From: Prochlorococcus sp. MIT 1223
Lineage (GTDB): Bacteria; Cyanobacteriota; Cyanobacteriia; PCC-6307; Cyanobiaceae
Direction: 5' to 3'
Length of the DNA: 64,000 nt
NCBI RefSeq assembly: GCF_034092465.1
Contig: NZ_CP139303.1
Location: forward strand, 248,001-312,000
The notes beneath the pieces were generated by a model. The model saw nothing but the letters and a program-made list of their open reading frames with translations, was not told where the DNA came from and did not search any database. A program made the translations under genes and the position numbers. Positions 38,933 to 47,060 of the stretch are shown here, piece after piece (positions within the stretch are counted from its first letter, which is position 1; every line of letters starts with the position of its first letter).

Positions 38933-40651
38933 ATGTATGATAGTTATAGTCAACTTCTAAAAGATATTAGTAGCAATAATATAGAATCTATAATTCTTAT
39001 TCCAAAAAGAAGAGAAGTATTAGTAATTTATAAGAATGGAACTAAAAATATTGTTTCAATACTTAATAACGATCAAACAATTTTGCGAGAAACAAAATTA
39101 AACGCGGTACCACTTGTAGTGAATGATCTTAAGTCAGAACAAGCATACGCAAACTTTGTTTCAAGTACTGGTTCCATTCTAATCTTTCTAATTGGTTTTT
39201 TTCTCATAATTAATAGAACAGCAAAGTCACTAAGTAGTACATTTAGATTTTTTAATAAAATTAGAACCCCTATACCAGAAGAGAATCTGCAAACAAATTT
39301 TGACGATGTAGCAGGCCTAAAAGAAATTAAAAGTGAATTAACAGAGATTCTTGGATTTATTTCTAATCCAGAGAAATTATCAAAACTTGGGGCCAGAACA
39401 CCTAAAGGGATTATGCTTATCGGCTCACCAGGTACAGGGAAAACTCATCTAGCCAGAGCTTTAGCTGGAGAGGCAAAGGTACCCTTTTTCAATATTTCAG
39501 CAGCTGAGTTTGTCGAAATGTTTGTAGGGATAGGAGCTTCAAGAATTAAAGAACTTTTTAAACAAGCTAAAACAAAATCACCATGCATTATCTTCATAGA
39601 TGAAATTGATTCCATAGCAAGAAAAAGAGGATTTGGAACTGGTATCGGTAATGACGAACGAGAGCAAACTCTCAATCAATTATTAACGGAAATGGATGGT
39701 TTTAACGATAACTCAGGAGTTTTAGTGTTGGCCGCAACTAATCGGGCTGACACACTAGATCCAGCATTTACTCGGGCTGGCCGATTTGACAAAAAGTTAT
39801 TCCTATCTTTACCAGATTCAAATGAGAGACTAGAAATCCTAATGCTACATTCATTGTCTTATCCAATTTCAGATGAGGTTAGCCTTGAAGACTGGCCCGC
39901 TAAAACAACAGGTTTCAGTGGTGCAGAAATCAGGAATCTATTAAATGAAGCAGCTATTATAGCGGCACAATCAAAAGATCTAGAGGTAAAGAATAACCAT
40001 TTAGTACTTGCCCATCAAAAATTAACTACTGGTACTTCCAACAGTTATATTAATGATCGAAAAAAGCTCCTTATTAGTTATAGAAATGCATCGAAAGCTT
40101 TAGTTTCCTTCATACTTTCTCACCCAGATAAAATAAATAGAATTACTTTATTCTCGAGATCTGGTAACGGAGATGCAATCTTTGTCAATAAGTCAGACGA
40201 TATGGATAAGGAGTTAATCTCTAAATCATATCTGCTATCCAAAGTAAAAATACTCTTAGCGCCTAGAGCCACAGAGTTAATTATATTCGGACCAAAAGAA
40301 CTTACACAGATATCATCATTGGATTTATCTGAAGTATATATCTTGTTAAGGAACATCATAGAAAAGTTTGGACTTTCTAATCTAGGTAACTTATATATAG
40401 ATAGACCGAAAGAAAAGAGTATATTACAATCACTTTCAAGAAATAAGACTTTTTACTCTCAATCACTTACTAAAAAGATTGATAATGAAATTCAATCATT
40501 AGCTAAGTCATTGTTAGAGGAGGTTAAAATGATTATTACTCTAAACAGAAAAACTCTTGATTTACTAGTAAATGAACTTTTAGATAAAGAAATTATTCCT
40601 TCTGAATTATTCTATGATTTAATGTCCAAAAACAATGTAGAAAACGTATGA
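38933..40651 (+). CDS. FtsH-like AAA+ protein with inactive protease domain
   Basis: The 572-residue protein aligns with FtsH, but the protease centre is lost. Walker A (GSPGTGKT) is near residue 164, the pore-loop region [12 protein letters not shown] near 187, Walker B (IIFIDEIDS) near 219, and the second region of homology [15 protein letters not shown] near 276. At the zinc site, where FtsH has HEAGH, it has YRNASKAL near 382. It also lacks the first membrane helix: the ATG is at the periplasmic-type domain and only the helix near 81-97 remains. It resembles the FtsHi pseudo-proteases of chloroplasts. Unfolding without proteolysis is a likely role. Confidence 0.9.
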   Translation: MYDSYSQLLKDISSNNIESIILIPKRREVLVIYKNGTKNIVSILNNDQTILRETKLNAVPLVVNDLKSEQAYANFVSSTGSILIFLIGFFLIINRTAKSLSSTFRFFNKIRTPIPEENLQTNFDDVAGLKEIKSELTEILGFISNPEKLSKLGARTPKGIMLIGSPGTGKTHLARALAGEAKVPFFNISAAEFVEMFVGIGASRIKELFKQAKTKSPCIIFIDEIDSIARKRGFGTGIGNDEREQTLNQLLTEMDGFNDNSGVLVLAATNRADTLDPAFTRAGRFDKKLFLSLPDSNERLEILMLHSLSYPISDEVSLEDWPAKTTGFSGAEIRNLLNEAAIIAAQSKDLEVKNNHLVLAHQKLTTGTSNSYINDRKKLLISYRNASKALVSFILSHPDKINRITLFSRSGNGDAIFVNKSDDMDKELISKSYLLSKVKILLAPRATELIIFGPKELTQISSLDLSEVYILLRNIIEKFGLSNLGNLYIDRPKEKSILQSLSRNKTFYSQSLTKKIDNEIQSLAKSLLEEVKMIITLNRKTLDLLVNELLDKEIIPSELFYDLMSKNNVENV

Positions 40652-41445
40652 GATTATCAATAAATAAGCTAAATATTAGTTTTAAACTACTATGTAATAA
40701 TTTACTTGTACAAATTTTTATTTCCTTCTTATTGGCTAGAATTACTAATGAATGGTACTTACTATCTAGATTTGATAATCAAATAGCTACTTCATATGAG
40801 TTACTATGGAATTATTCAGGATATTTCCTTGCAACTTTAGTTGTACTATGGCTTTCGAGTTATAGTAAGTCTATAATAAACGATTTATCACTAATACCTT
40901 CATTAAAAGATAGTCGAAAAATAGATGGAAGTTACTATAGCTACACTTTATTATTTATTAATCTATTTATTACATTAATAATATTATTTTTCTTCTATAT
41001 ATTGTTAAATATACAAGATTTCCTAGCAACTCCGATTGATATTACAATTATATACTTTAAGAAAATGTTAGCAATTAGAAATTACAAGCTATTAATCATA
41101 TCAATCTTTTTACTTATTAATCAAGCTAGAATAATTGTTTATTACGCTGTTAATATTACTTATATTATGATTTTAGGAAGGATGTGGTTTATCTACTCTA
41201 ATACCTACAATGCAATTGATGGTAATTTAATTTCCAACATATCTATTACTGAGATTAGTCTAATCTCAGTAATAATAATTTTATATTGCGTAGTTATTAA
41301 ATATTTAGCATTATGGTACTTTCATTCCACATACAACAATCTAAGTGAATGGTCAAGTTATAAAATATCTAGATTTACTAGAAGTCGACTTAATAATGCA
41401 TATCTTATTCTTCCAGTAATATTATTCTTTTTTATTGGTATGTGA
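40648..41445 (+). CDS. Polytopic membrane protein overlapping the FtsH-like gene
   Basis: The 265-residue protein has about five or six membrane helices, roughly at 18-36, 51-70, 97-122, 145-167, 200-222 and 246-264, with a polar loop near 70-95. No known family is recognised and no catalytic motif is visible. Its ATG overlaps the FtsH-like stop by four bases, which implies coupled translation and a likely joint function, for example as substrate, anchor or adaptor. The stop lies close to the convergent peroxiredoxin gene. Confidence 0.75.
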   Translation: MRLSINKLNISFKLLCNNLLVQIFISFLLARITNEWYLLSRFDNQIATSYELLWNYSGYFLATLVVLWLSSYSKSIINDLSLIPSLKDSRKIDGSYYSYTLLFINLFITLIILFFFYILLNIQDFLATPIDITIIYFKKMLAIRNYKLLIISIFLLINQARIIVYYAVNITYIMILGRMWFIYSNTYNAIDGNLISNISITEISLISVIIILYCVVIKYLALWYFHSTYNNLSEWSSYKISRFTRSRLNNAYLILPVILFFFIGM

Positions 41446-41453
41446 TTCACCTA

Positions 41454-42050
41454 TTAAAGAGCAGAGAAATATTCCTTGCTGCCCTTAGGATCCTCTAGCA
41501 TTGTTTTGTCACCAGGTGTCCAATTCGCTGGGCAAACTTCGTCTGGATGGGCTGAAACATATTGATAACCCTGAAGAATCCTCAATGTCTCATCTACATT
41601 TCTACCGACAGGTGCTTTATTTATAGTGCAATGCATAATTACACCCTCTGGATTTATAAGAAATAGTCCCCTGTCAGCTTCTCCATCATCATTAAGGACA
41701 TTATAGGCTGTACTAATTTCCCTTTTAAGATCTGAAATGAGAGGATAATTAATATCTCCAATACCTCCTTCATTACGTGGGGTTTGGATCCAGGCAAGAT
41801 GACAATTCTTACTATCTACTGATACGCCTAAAATCTCTGTATCTTTTGACGAGAAATCTGAGTACCTATCGCTAAACGCTGTTATTTCAGTAGGGCAAAC
41901 GAATGTAAAATCAAGTGGATAGAAAAATAAAACAACCCACTTACCCCTGTAATCAGTAAGACTTACTTCTTTGAACTCCTGATCAATAACAGCAGAAGCA
42001 GTAAAATTTGGTGCTTGTTGACCTACTCTAAGGCAATCATTTGTTGTCAT
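41454..42050 (-). CDS. 2-Cys peroxiredoxin
   Basis: This thiol peroxidase reduces hydrogen peroxide and organic peroxides, an important defence in photosynthetic cells. The 198-residue protein has the peroxidatic Cys52 in [14 protein letters not shown] and the resolving Cys173 in [10 protein letters not shown]. An upstream extension to 42113 is in frame, but the ATG at 42050 gives the usual N terminus ([16 protein letters not shown]). The C-terminal tail ending GSKEYFSAL is typical of eukaryotic-like sensitive 2-Cys enzymes. Electrons would come from thioredoxin. Confidence 0.95.
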   Translation of the reverse strand: MTTNDCLRVGQQAPNFTASAVIDQEFKEVSLTDYRGKWVVLFFYPLDFTFVCPTEITAFSDRYSDFSSKDTEILGVSVDSKNCHLAWIQTPRNEGGIGDINYPLISDLKREISTAYNVLNDDGEADRGLFLINPEGVIMHCTINKAPVGRNVDETLRILQGYQYVSAHPDEVCPANWTPGDKTMLEDPKGSKEYFSAL

Positions 42051-42205
42051 GATTTTGATAAAAGCAATTTCTAAATTGAAGTCTTGATGGTCTTTTAGGT
42101 ATTGACCAAACAATTCTTCTAAGAATTTAACATAGTATTTGGAACAATTAGAACTTTAATTTATCCTTAAGACAATGTATGATATAAAGAGCTATAGATA
42201 GGAAA

Positions 42206-42370
42206 GTGAAGTGGGATCAAGGTTTACTAAAAAAGTTTAGCGCTACCACACATTATAGGTTAATTAAGCAATTAAAAACTGAACTTAAAGCCTTTAACAA
42301 ACAAAATCATTTCAAGAATAGTTTATCAAATGAAAAACTAAAAACTAGAAAGTCTACTAATCAAAGTTGA
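42206..42370 (+). CDS. Small basic protein (54 residues), GTG start
   Basis: A 54-codon frame starts at GTG 42206 and ends at TGA 42368-42370. It begins VKWDQGLLKKFSATTHYRLI and has a helix-rich, Lys-rich tail. The first 30 residues match my memory of a small family in marine picocyanobacteria starting with a W-x(4)-L-K-K-F-S/T pattern, although I cannot name it. In-frame TAA at 42185-42187 leaves no ATG. AGGAAA sits right before the GTG. The role is unknown. It lies between the peroxiredoxin gene and the tRNA-CAU gene. Confidence 0.62.
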   Translation: MKWDQGLLKKFSATTHYRLIKQLKTELKAFNKQNHFKNSLSNEKLKTRKSTNQS

Positions 42371-42434
42371 GAATATCTAACAAAAAATTATCTGCAATAG
42401 AAATAATAGTCAAAAAAACAGAAATAATAAATAG

Positions 42435-42508
42435 TACCTGGAGAGAGACTTGAACTCTCGACCTCGGGTTTATGAATCCCGTGCTCTAACCAGCTGAGCT
42501 ACCCAGGC
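42435..42508 (-). tRNA. tRNA with CAU anticodon (elongator Met, or Ile2)
   Basis: The minus strand from 42508 reads GCCTGGGTAGCTCAG, then an anticodon loop TTCATAA, variable AGGTC, and T arm GAGAGTTCAAGTCTCTC, ending TCCAGGTA. The acceptor pairs G1-U72, C2-G71, C3-G70, U4-A69, G5-C68, G6-C67, G7-U66. Positions 31 and 39 are both A, so the anticodon stem has four pairs with a mismatch. No CCA is encoded, unlike the initiator at 823-899. CAU is elongator Met unless C34 becomes lysidine (Ile2). I favour Met but cannot settle it. Confidence 0.9.
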
Positions 42509-42781
42509 ATGAATTTCTATTCTACTTCAAACTTGATCAGATTGTACACTGTGGATGAAATATTGTTTAATTAGTATTTAAGCCATATGTGGTTTAAATA
42601 ACATACATTTAAAATAAACATATACTAATTAGTATTATCTATTAATGAAAATTAGAATGGTTTTTCGTTAATATAGTTTCTAAGATAAAGACTGACCTTT
42701 GAGGTTTGGCAACTCCTAACGGAAGACTTAATTTTAAATTAAAAGAGTCGTTAATAACTGATAAAAGAGCTATGAGAGAGT

Positions 42782-43090
42782 CTAGGGCAAAATATTTAGA
42801 CTTGTTGTGGTCAATTTGTCCTGATTATCTGCAAGCCAATCATGCTCGTATGAGTTTTTATCTATGGTACTAGGTGCATCTACAACCATAAAGAAGTCTG
42901 TTGAATAACCTATTACTAGAGGCGAATTGCAGGGAAACCATCTATCACTCCATATCCAATAGGATTTCATCTCTTTTGTGCATTCAGCTATACCAAACCA
43001 TCCTCCGTTCTTGCATTTGGAAAGCTTTCCTATAAGCCAAAGAAGTCTACGAGAAGTAGATTCCGCTTTAATATCAGATGTCTTATGCAA
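42782..43090 (-). CDS. Hypothetical protein, 102 residues, TTG start
   Basis: The frame has protein-like character: RRLLWLIGKLSKCKNGGWF near residue 14, WIWSDRWFPCNSPL near 45 and FFMVVDAP near 66, with many aromatic residues. It is soluble and contains three Cys. There is no ATG in the open frame before the conserved-looking part; the only start is the TTG at 43090, without a clear ribosome-binding site. It may be a real but weakly expressed gene or one in decay. No family is recognised. Confidence 0.5.
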   Translation of the reverse strand: MHKTSDIKAESTSRRLLWLIGKLSKCKNGGWFGIAECTKEMKSYWIWSDRWFPCNSPLVIGYSTDFFMVVDAPSTIDKNSYEHDWLADNQDKLTTTSLNILP

Positions 43091-43286
43091 ATTCTTAAAA
43101 TTGTAAGATTGAGTCTCCCTTTATAGTATTAGTCAATATTTCCCATAATGTCATTAATTATAAACACTCATAATTAAGCTGAATATAATCATTCATGCAT
43201 AAAAAACATGGAAATAATAAGATGTCATCGCTCTAGAGAATCCCATATAGGATATCTTCTCAATTAGAACCCTAGAATTTATTCTA

Positions 43287-43457
43287 CTAAGATTGCCTTG
43301 ATAGTAAATTTCCGTATTCAGATAGAGCCTTTAGAGTCTCGTCAGAAGCAAATGTTGATGAGGATATGCACCTTCCTCCTTCCATGATGATATTGAATTG
43401 GATAGTCATATCCTCCAGGTTATGATTAGGTTTTCTTTCTCTGAACCAGAATTTCAT
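43287..43457 (-). CDS. Small soluble protein, 56 residues, unknown
   Basis: A 56-codon frame from ATG 43457 to TAG 43287 begins MKFWFRERKPNHNLEDMTI and contains FNIIMEGGRC followed by a Ser/Thr-rich turn and an amphipathic helix near 38-54 (SDETLKALSEYGNLL). The mixture of helix and turn residues looks coding rather than random. AAGG lies about 12 bases upstream. Family unknown. It lies in a stretch otherwise poor in genes. Confidence 0.5.
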   Translation of the reverse strand: MKFWFRERKPNHNLEDMTIQFNIIMEGGRCISSSTFASDETLKALSEYGNLLSRQS

Positions 43458-44134
43458 AAGTTAATAATTGCCTTCCTTTTAAATTTAACAATATTTTCAA
43501 TATAACGTGAGGTTTACGAGAAATCAATTTAATTGATAATGCTACCTATTCAGAATAAATGGCAACTAAAAAGCTCTACTAAAGAGAGAGTTCTTAACTT
43601 TAATGTTAACCAGATAGATTAGAAATCGCAGAAAGCGACTATAGATTTATTCTCATCCTTCTAGAAGAGTATATGAAGAATAAGTAGTGGTCATAGTAGA
43701 CTAGATATAGAAATAATATCACCAGTCCCAGAAAATCTCGTAAGGGAAAAGGTTAGTAAGTAGAAGGTTTTATTGCGAACAATTGTTGAGAGTAATCTCT
43801 TAAAGTGTAGGAAAGTAATATCGAACATAACTATTTCAGTATAAACCATTGTTTTAATATATGTAGGAAATGTATTGCTAGAAAAGTATCATGAGATTGC
43901 TTTAGAAGAAATACTTTTATATATATGTAAAATTTTTTTATAGGTATATCATCTAATATATGATAACTATAATATTAAGGTTATAATTTAGACTTTTAGT
44001 TAATAACCTTTGCTTATAAATAAAAGTAGAAGTTTATTATATTAAATAATAATTATAAGCAGAATAACTAAACTATCTAGTTACATAAATATAGGAAATC
44101 CGATTATATATAAGTTCTTTTGGGTAGGTAAAGT
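43458..44134. other. Gene-poor region
   Basis: This stretch of 677 bases shows no convincing gene. Short frames at 43539-43622 (27 codons, plus) and 43691-43828 (45 codons, minus) exist but lack support. The second half is very AT-rich. It could hold small RNAs or the remains of a deleted gene. I see no strong repeat, and only an 8-bp hairpin (43154-43177) just outside it. Confidence 0.35.
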
Positions 44135-44407
44135 CTAATTATTATATTTAGAAGATTCAAGATTTGGATTAGTGCAAGCGTTTACAGCATTAGACAAATT
44201 CATTTTACTTGATCCCCATTTGTTATATACACATGAGTAAAATTCATGATTTGGATCAGTTAAAGTATCCTTATGATGGATAACATTTCTTAGGTACTTA
44301 GCCTTAGCCTCTAAATACTGTTTTCTCGATACCCAATAAACAGACTCAGCTATAACAAAAAAACTAGCTATAAAAATAGTTAGAATAAGGATTTCTTGTA
44401 CGATCAT
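44135..44407 (-). CDS. Small single-helix membrane protein, unknown
   Basis: A 90-residue frame begins with a hydrophobic helix (ILILTIFIASFFVIA) at residues 6-20, then an amphipathic region (YWVSRKQYLEAKAKYLRN) and a polar tail with two Cys (FYSCVYNKWG, VNACTNP). It could be a membrane-anchored protein or have an uncleaved signal. The ATG at 44407 has AGGAG immediately before it, which is closer than ideal. No family is recognised. Confidence 0.55.
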   Translation of the reverse strand: MIVQEILILTIFIASFFVIAESVYWVSRKQYLEAKAKYLRNVIHHKDTLTDPNHEFYSCVYNKWGSSKMNLSNAVNACTNPNLESSKYNN

Positions 44408-44631
44408 CTCCTATGGACGGAATATCATTCTAGGAAGATATTAAATTGTTAGTTATAGTCACTAATACTCATCTTTGGGAATTTTTATAAAAAGCGTTAA
44501 AATTCAATTAGTTGAATCTGAGGCCTGCACATAGCCCAAAAAGGTAATAAAACTCTAATTATTTATATTCGTATTTAAATCACAACCTTAAATATATACT
44601 CTATATTTACTTTTTTGGAAAAGGTTTTTAT

Positions 44632-45123
44632 CTAGTATTTTTGCTTCATTGCTTCATAAGCAACGATACCACAAGCAACAGATAAGTTAAGACTTCTAAC
44701 TCCTTTGTCTCCTTGCTTATAAGCACCACATGGCATAGGAATAGAAAGAACTGTTGAACATTTGTCCCTTACAAAATTGGGTAAACCATTATCCTCTCTC
44801 CCAAAAATAAATACATCATCTTCAAGTAGCTTAAAACTTGCTATTGAAGTAGTACTCGACTTGCTTAAAGCCAGAAGTCGTGAGGAAGTTATAGATGAAC
44901 AGAATTTGTCAAAATTTTCATGGACTCTAATATCCATATATTGCCAATAATCAAGACCTGCCCTTTTTAAGTATTTGTCCTCCAAGGTAAAACCAAGAGG
45001 CTTAATTAAATCAAGTTTTAGATTGAATGCCGCACAAGTTCTGGCTATGTTTCCAGTGTTTTGAGGAATTCTTGGCTCAAACAACGCAATCCTGAATTGA
45101 CTTCGAGGTTTAATAGCTATCAT
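44632..45123 (-). CDS. trmL: tRNA (cytidine/uridine-34 2'-O)-methyltransferase TrmL
   Basis: TrmL methylates the ribose of the wobble base in tRNA-Leu. The 163-residue SPOUT protein has motif I in RIALFEPRIPQNTGNIART near residue 11, motif II in FIFGREDNGLP near 107 and motif III in SIPMPCGAYKQGDKGVRSLNLSVA, split over 127-149. The knot-forming C terminus is complete. Its ATG overlaps the cobU stop by four bases, so the two are co-translated. Confidence 0.93.
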   Translation of the reverse strand: MIAIKPRSQFRIALFEPRIPQNTGNIARTCAAFNLKLDLIKPLGFTLEDKYLKRAGLDYWQYMDIRVHENFDKFCSSITSSRLLALSKSSTTSIASFKLLEDDVFIFGREDNGLPNFVRDKCSTVLSIPMPCGAYKQGDKGVRSLNLSVACGIVAYEAMKQKY

Positions 45124-45659
45124 ATAGATACGGATATTTGGTTTAAATCAATAGCTCTACCTTGAACAACAAGCCAACTCTCACTGCTGATTGACTGCAG
45201 TTCTCTAGAAAGTTCACCTAGCCTATCTCTAAAAGTATTTCCTATTTTGGTAGGAGCGACAAGTCCCCAGCCAGTTTCTTCAATGACAATAATGATCAAT
45301 TGTTTGGAAGCCTTAAGAGTTGAAATCAACTCTAATTTATGATCCTTCCACAAACAATATGAACTGTCTAGATAACAGCTAACAAATCCTCCTAAGGAGT
45401 CTATAAGAATAGAGTGTGATTGTTCTACCAAGGATATGGATTTACTTAAATCCTTAGGACACTCAATTAAGTCCCAATTATCTGGCCTCCTATTTCTATG
45501 TAATTGAATTCTATTCTGCCAATCATCATCTCCGGATACAGGTCCAGTGGCAATGTAGGTAATATGAGGTTGGTCAGAAATTAACTTTTCTGACCATTCA
45601 CTTTTTCCAGCTTTTGTTGGACCACTAACTAATATTAATTTAGAGGTATCAATAGGCAT
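45120..45659 (-). CDS. cobU: Adenosylcobinamide kinase / cobinamide-phosphate guanylyltransferase
   Basis: CobU phosphorylates adenosylcobinamide and then transfers GMP to it, a late step in building the lower ligand loop of cobalamin. The 179-residue protein has the P-loop SGPTKAGKSEWSE at residues 9-21 and the guanylate region RIQLHRNRRPDNWDLIE near 49-65. A third segment, FRDRLGELSRELQ, is near 147-159. Length is normal. It is coupled to trmL by a four-base overlap. It links with cobN at the right edge and metH, all cobamide genes. Confidence 0.93.
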   Translation of the reverse strand: MPIDTSKLILVSGPTKAGKSEWSEKLISDQPHITYIATGPVSGDDDWQNRIQLHRNRRPDNWDLIECPKDLSKSISLVEQSHSILIDSLGGFVSCYLDSSYCLWKDHKLELISTLKASKQLIIIVIEETGWGLVAPTKIGNTFRDRLGELSRELQSISSESWLVVQGRAIDLNQISVSI

Positions 45660-45795
45660 TTCTTCTTTTAATGATATATCTAATATGAGTCTTATATTAT
45701 CACTTACTAATTTGCTGGCAATCTAACAACAAGCTCAATAAAGATATTAGACATAAAAGAAATTATTAGTTAATATAGAAATATTAGATAAATAT

Positions 45796-46419
45796 ATGCT
45801 TAATTTCTCAGGGACATTTATATCTGCAGGATTGGTATTACTAATAATGTCTATTATAAATTTTTATTTTGGTACAGATTTGGCACAAAGCTATCAGAGG
45901 GCGGAAATTCTTGCTTGCATTTCTTCTATTGTACTTGTTGGTGTAGGCTTATCATTAAGAAAAATTGAACCCAACAAACCTGAGAAAGTTAAATTTGAGA
46001 ATGACCAAGGTATTTATATAGATGACGAATTAGACATCAATATAAAGAATGAATTAGCATGGGGAAGCAAATTAATACTGACTGCAACACCAGCAGCATC
46101 AATGTTAATCTACTTTAATAATAAAATTATTCTACGAAGAGGTTACATAACGAAAGAAGAGTTTATTCCAGGTCGTATATGTAAGTCAGTATCAAAAAGA
46201 CAAAAATTTATTTCCCTAGCAAATACAAAGAATTATCCAGATAGTTATGAATTTGACTCAATTACCCCAGGACTACCCTCCGTACTAGTATATCCATTAT
46301 TCGATAATGGGTATATAATTATTGGGGGATTTAGCGTCAGATGCTTTAGCAAGTCAGACGAAATATGGATTTCTGGTTGGACAGAAAAAATAAATAATTT
46401 AATTGAGTTAAACTGCTAG
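45796..46419 (+). CDS. Cofactor assembly of complex C subunit B (CCB2/CCB4-like)
   Basis: The 207-residue protein has two N-terminal membrane helices (about 7-25 and 35-55) and a soluble C-terminal part. It has family segments such as ELAWGSKLILTATPAASML near 90, LPSVLVYPLFDNGYIIIGG near 158-177 and IWISGWTEKI near 190. In plastids, CCB proteins attach haem c(i) to cytochrome b6 of the b6f complex; the cyanobacterial protein is assumed to do the same. It is convergent with lptC, and the stops overlap by four bases. Confidence 0.8.
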   Translation: MLNFSGTFISAGLVLLIMSIINFYFGTDLAQSYQRAEILACISSIVLVGVGLSLRKIEPNKPEKVKFENDQGIYIDDELDINIKNELAWGSKLILTATPAASMLIYFNNKIILRRGYITKEEFIPGRICKSVSKRQKFISLANTKNYPDSYEFDSITPGLPSVLVYPLFDNGYIIIGGFSVRCFSKSDEIWISGWTEKINNLIELNC

Positions 46420-47060
46420 TTAAGATTTAAATTAATTACACTCTTCACCTGATTCTTATCTGAAGTAAATTGAATTTTACCTGACAAATAATCTATAACT
46501 GCTTTGTCAGATTGAAAACTTATAATTAATTCATTGTCATCAGGTTCTGATTTATAAATATTATAATTGGATAGATCGTAGAATTCAATGATACCTTCTT
46601 TAAGAAAATAATTAGCACTATGTGCTTCTAACTCTGTTGAATTAAATTTCAGTTTTATATTACCATTAATTGAAATCGATGAGTTATCGATATCCCATGA
46701 AACCTTGTCAGCTTTAACATAGTTATCATTAATTTTATTATGAAGTAAGACATTATTTCTCAACTTAAGTTCATTTTTGGACCTATTTAAATAGAGCTTA
46801 TCTGAACTTATCTTGGAAAATATTCTTTTATTTCCTAATAGTTCTATTTCAACACTCTCAGCATTAATATCGTTAGTGATAGGATCAATTGAAGCTTTTT
46901 GACTAAATAACTTAAACGTATTTTCCCCAAGTTGATTAATTTGATCAAGCTTAAAATTGCTTATTTGATAATTATTAGACTTTTCAACTAGTGTATTTGA
47001 AGAACAGCCACTAATGCTTACGATTAAGAAAAGATTTCTAATAACTCTTATGAGTTTCAT
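46416..47060 (-). CDS. LptC-like LPS export lipoprotein
   Basis: The 214-residue protein carries an N-terminal signal peptide with a lipobox (LIVSISGCSS, lipidated Cys near residue 19). It then runs as beta-rich repeats of LptC/OstA type, for example NDINAESVEIELL near 64 and LRNNVLLHNKINDNYVKADK near 97. LptC links the inner-membrane LPS transporter with the periplasmic bridge. The lipoprotein form differs from the single membrane anchor of E. coli LptC. Its start overlaps the metG stop by four bases. Confidence 0.82.
   Translation of the reverse strand: MKLIRVIRNLFLIVSISGCSSNTLVEKSNNYQISNFKLDQINQLGENTFKLFSQKASIDPITNDINAESVEIELLGNKRIFSKISSDKLYLNRSKNELKLRNNVLLHNKINDNYVKADKVSWDIDNSSISINGNIKLKFNSTELEAHSANYFLKEGIIEFYDLSNYNIYKSEPDDNELIISFQSDKAVIDYLSGKIQFTSDKNQVKSVINLNLN

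Noticed and set aside
43154-43177. 8-bp hairpin TTAATTAT/ATAATTAA
   Set aside because: AT-only and short, with no T-run; expected by chance in this composition.
43539-43622. 27-codon plus-strand frame starting MLPIQNKWQL
   Set aside because: Too short, no ribosome-binding site and no recognisable family.
43691-43828. 45-codon minus-strand frame starting MFDITFLHFK
   Set aside because: Composition is consistent with chance in AT-rich sequence; no ribosome-binding site.
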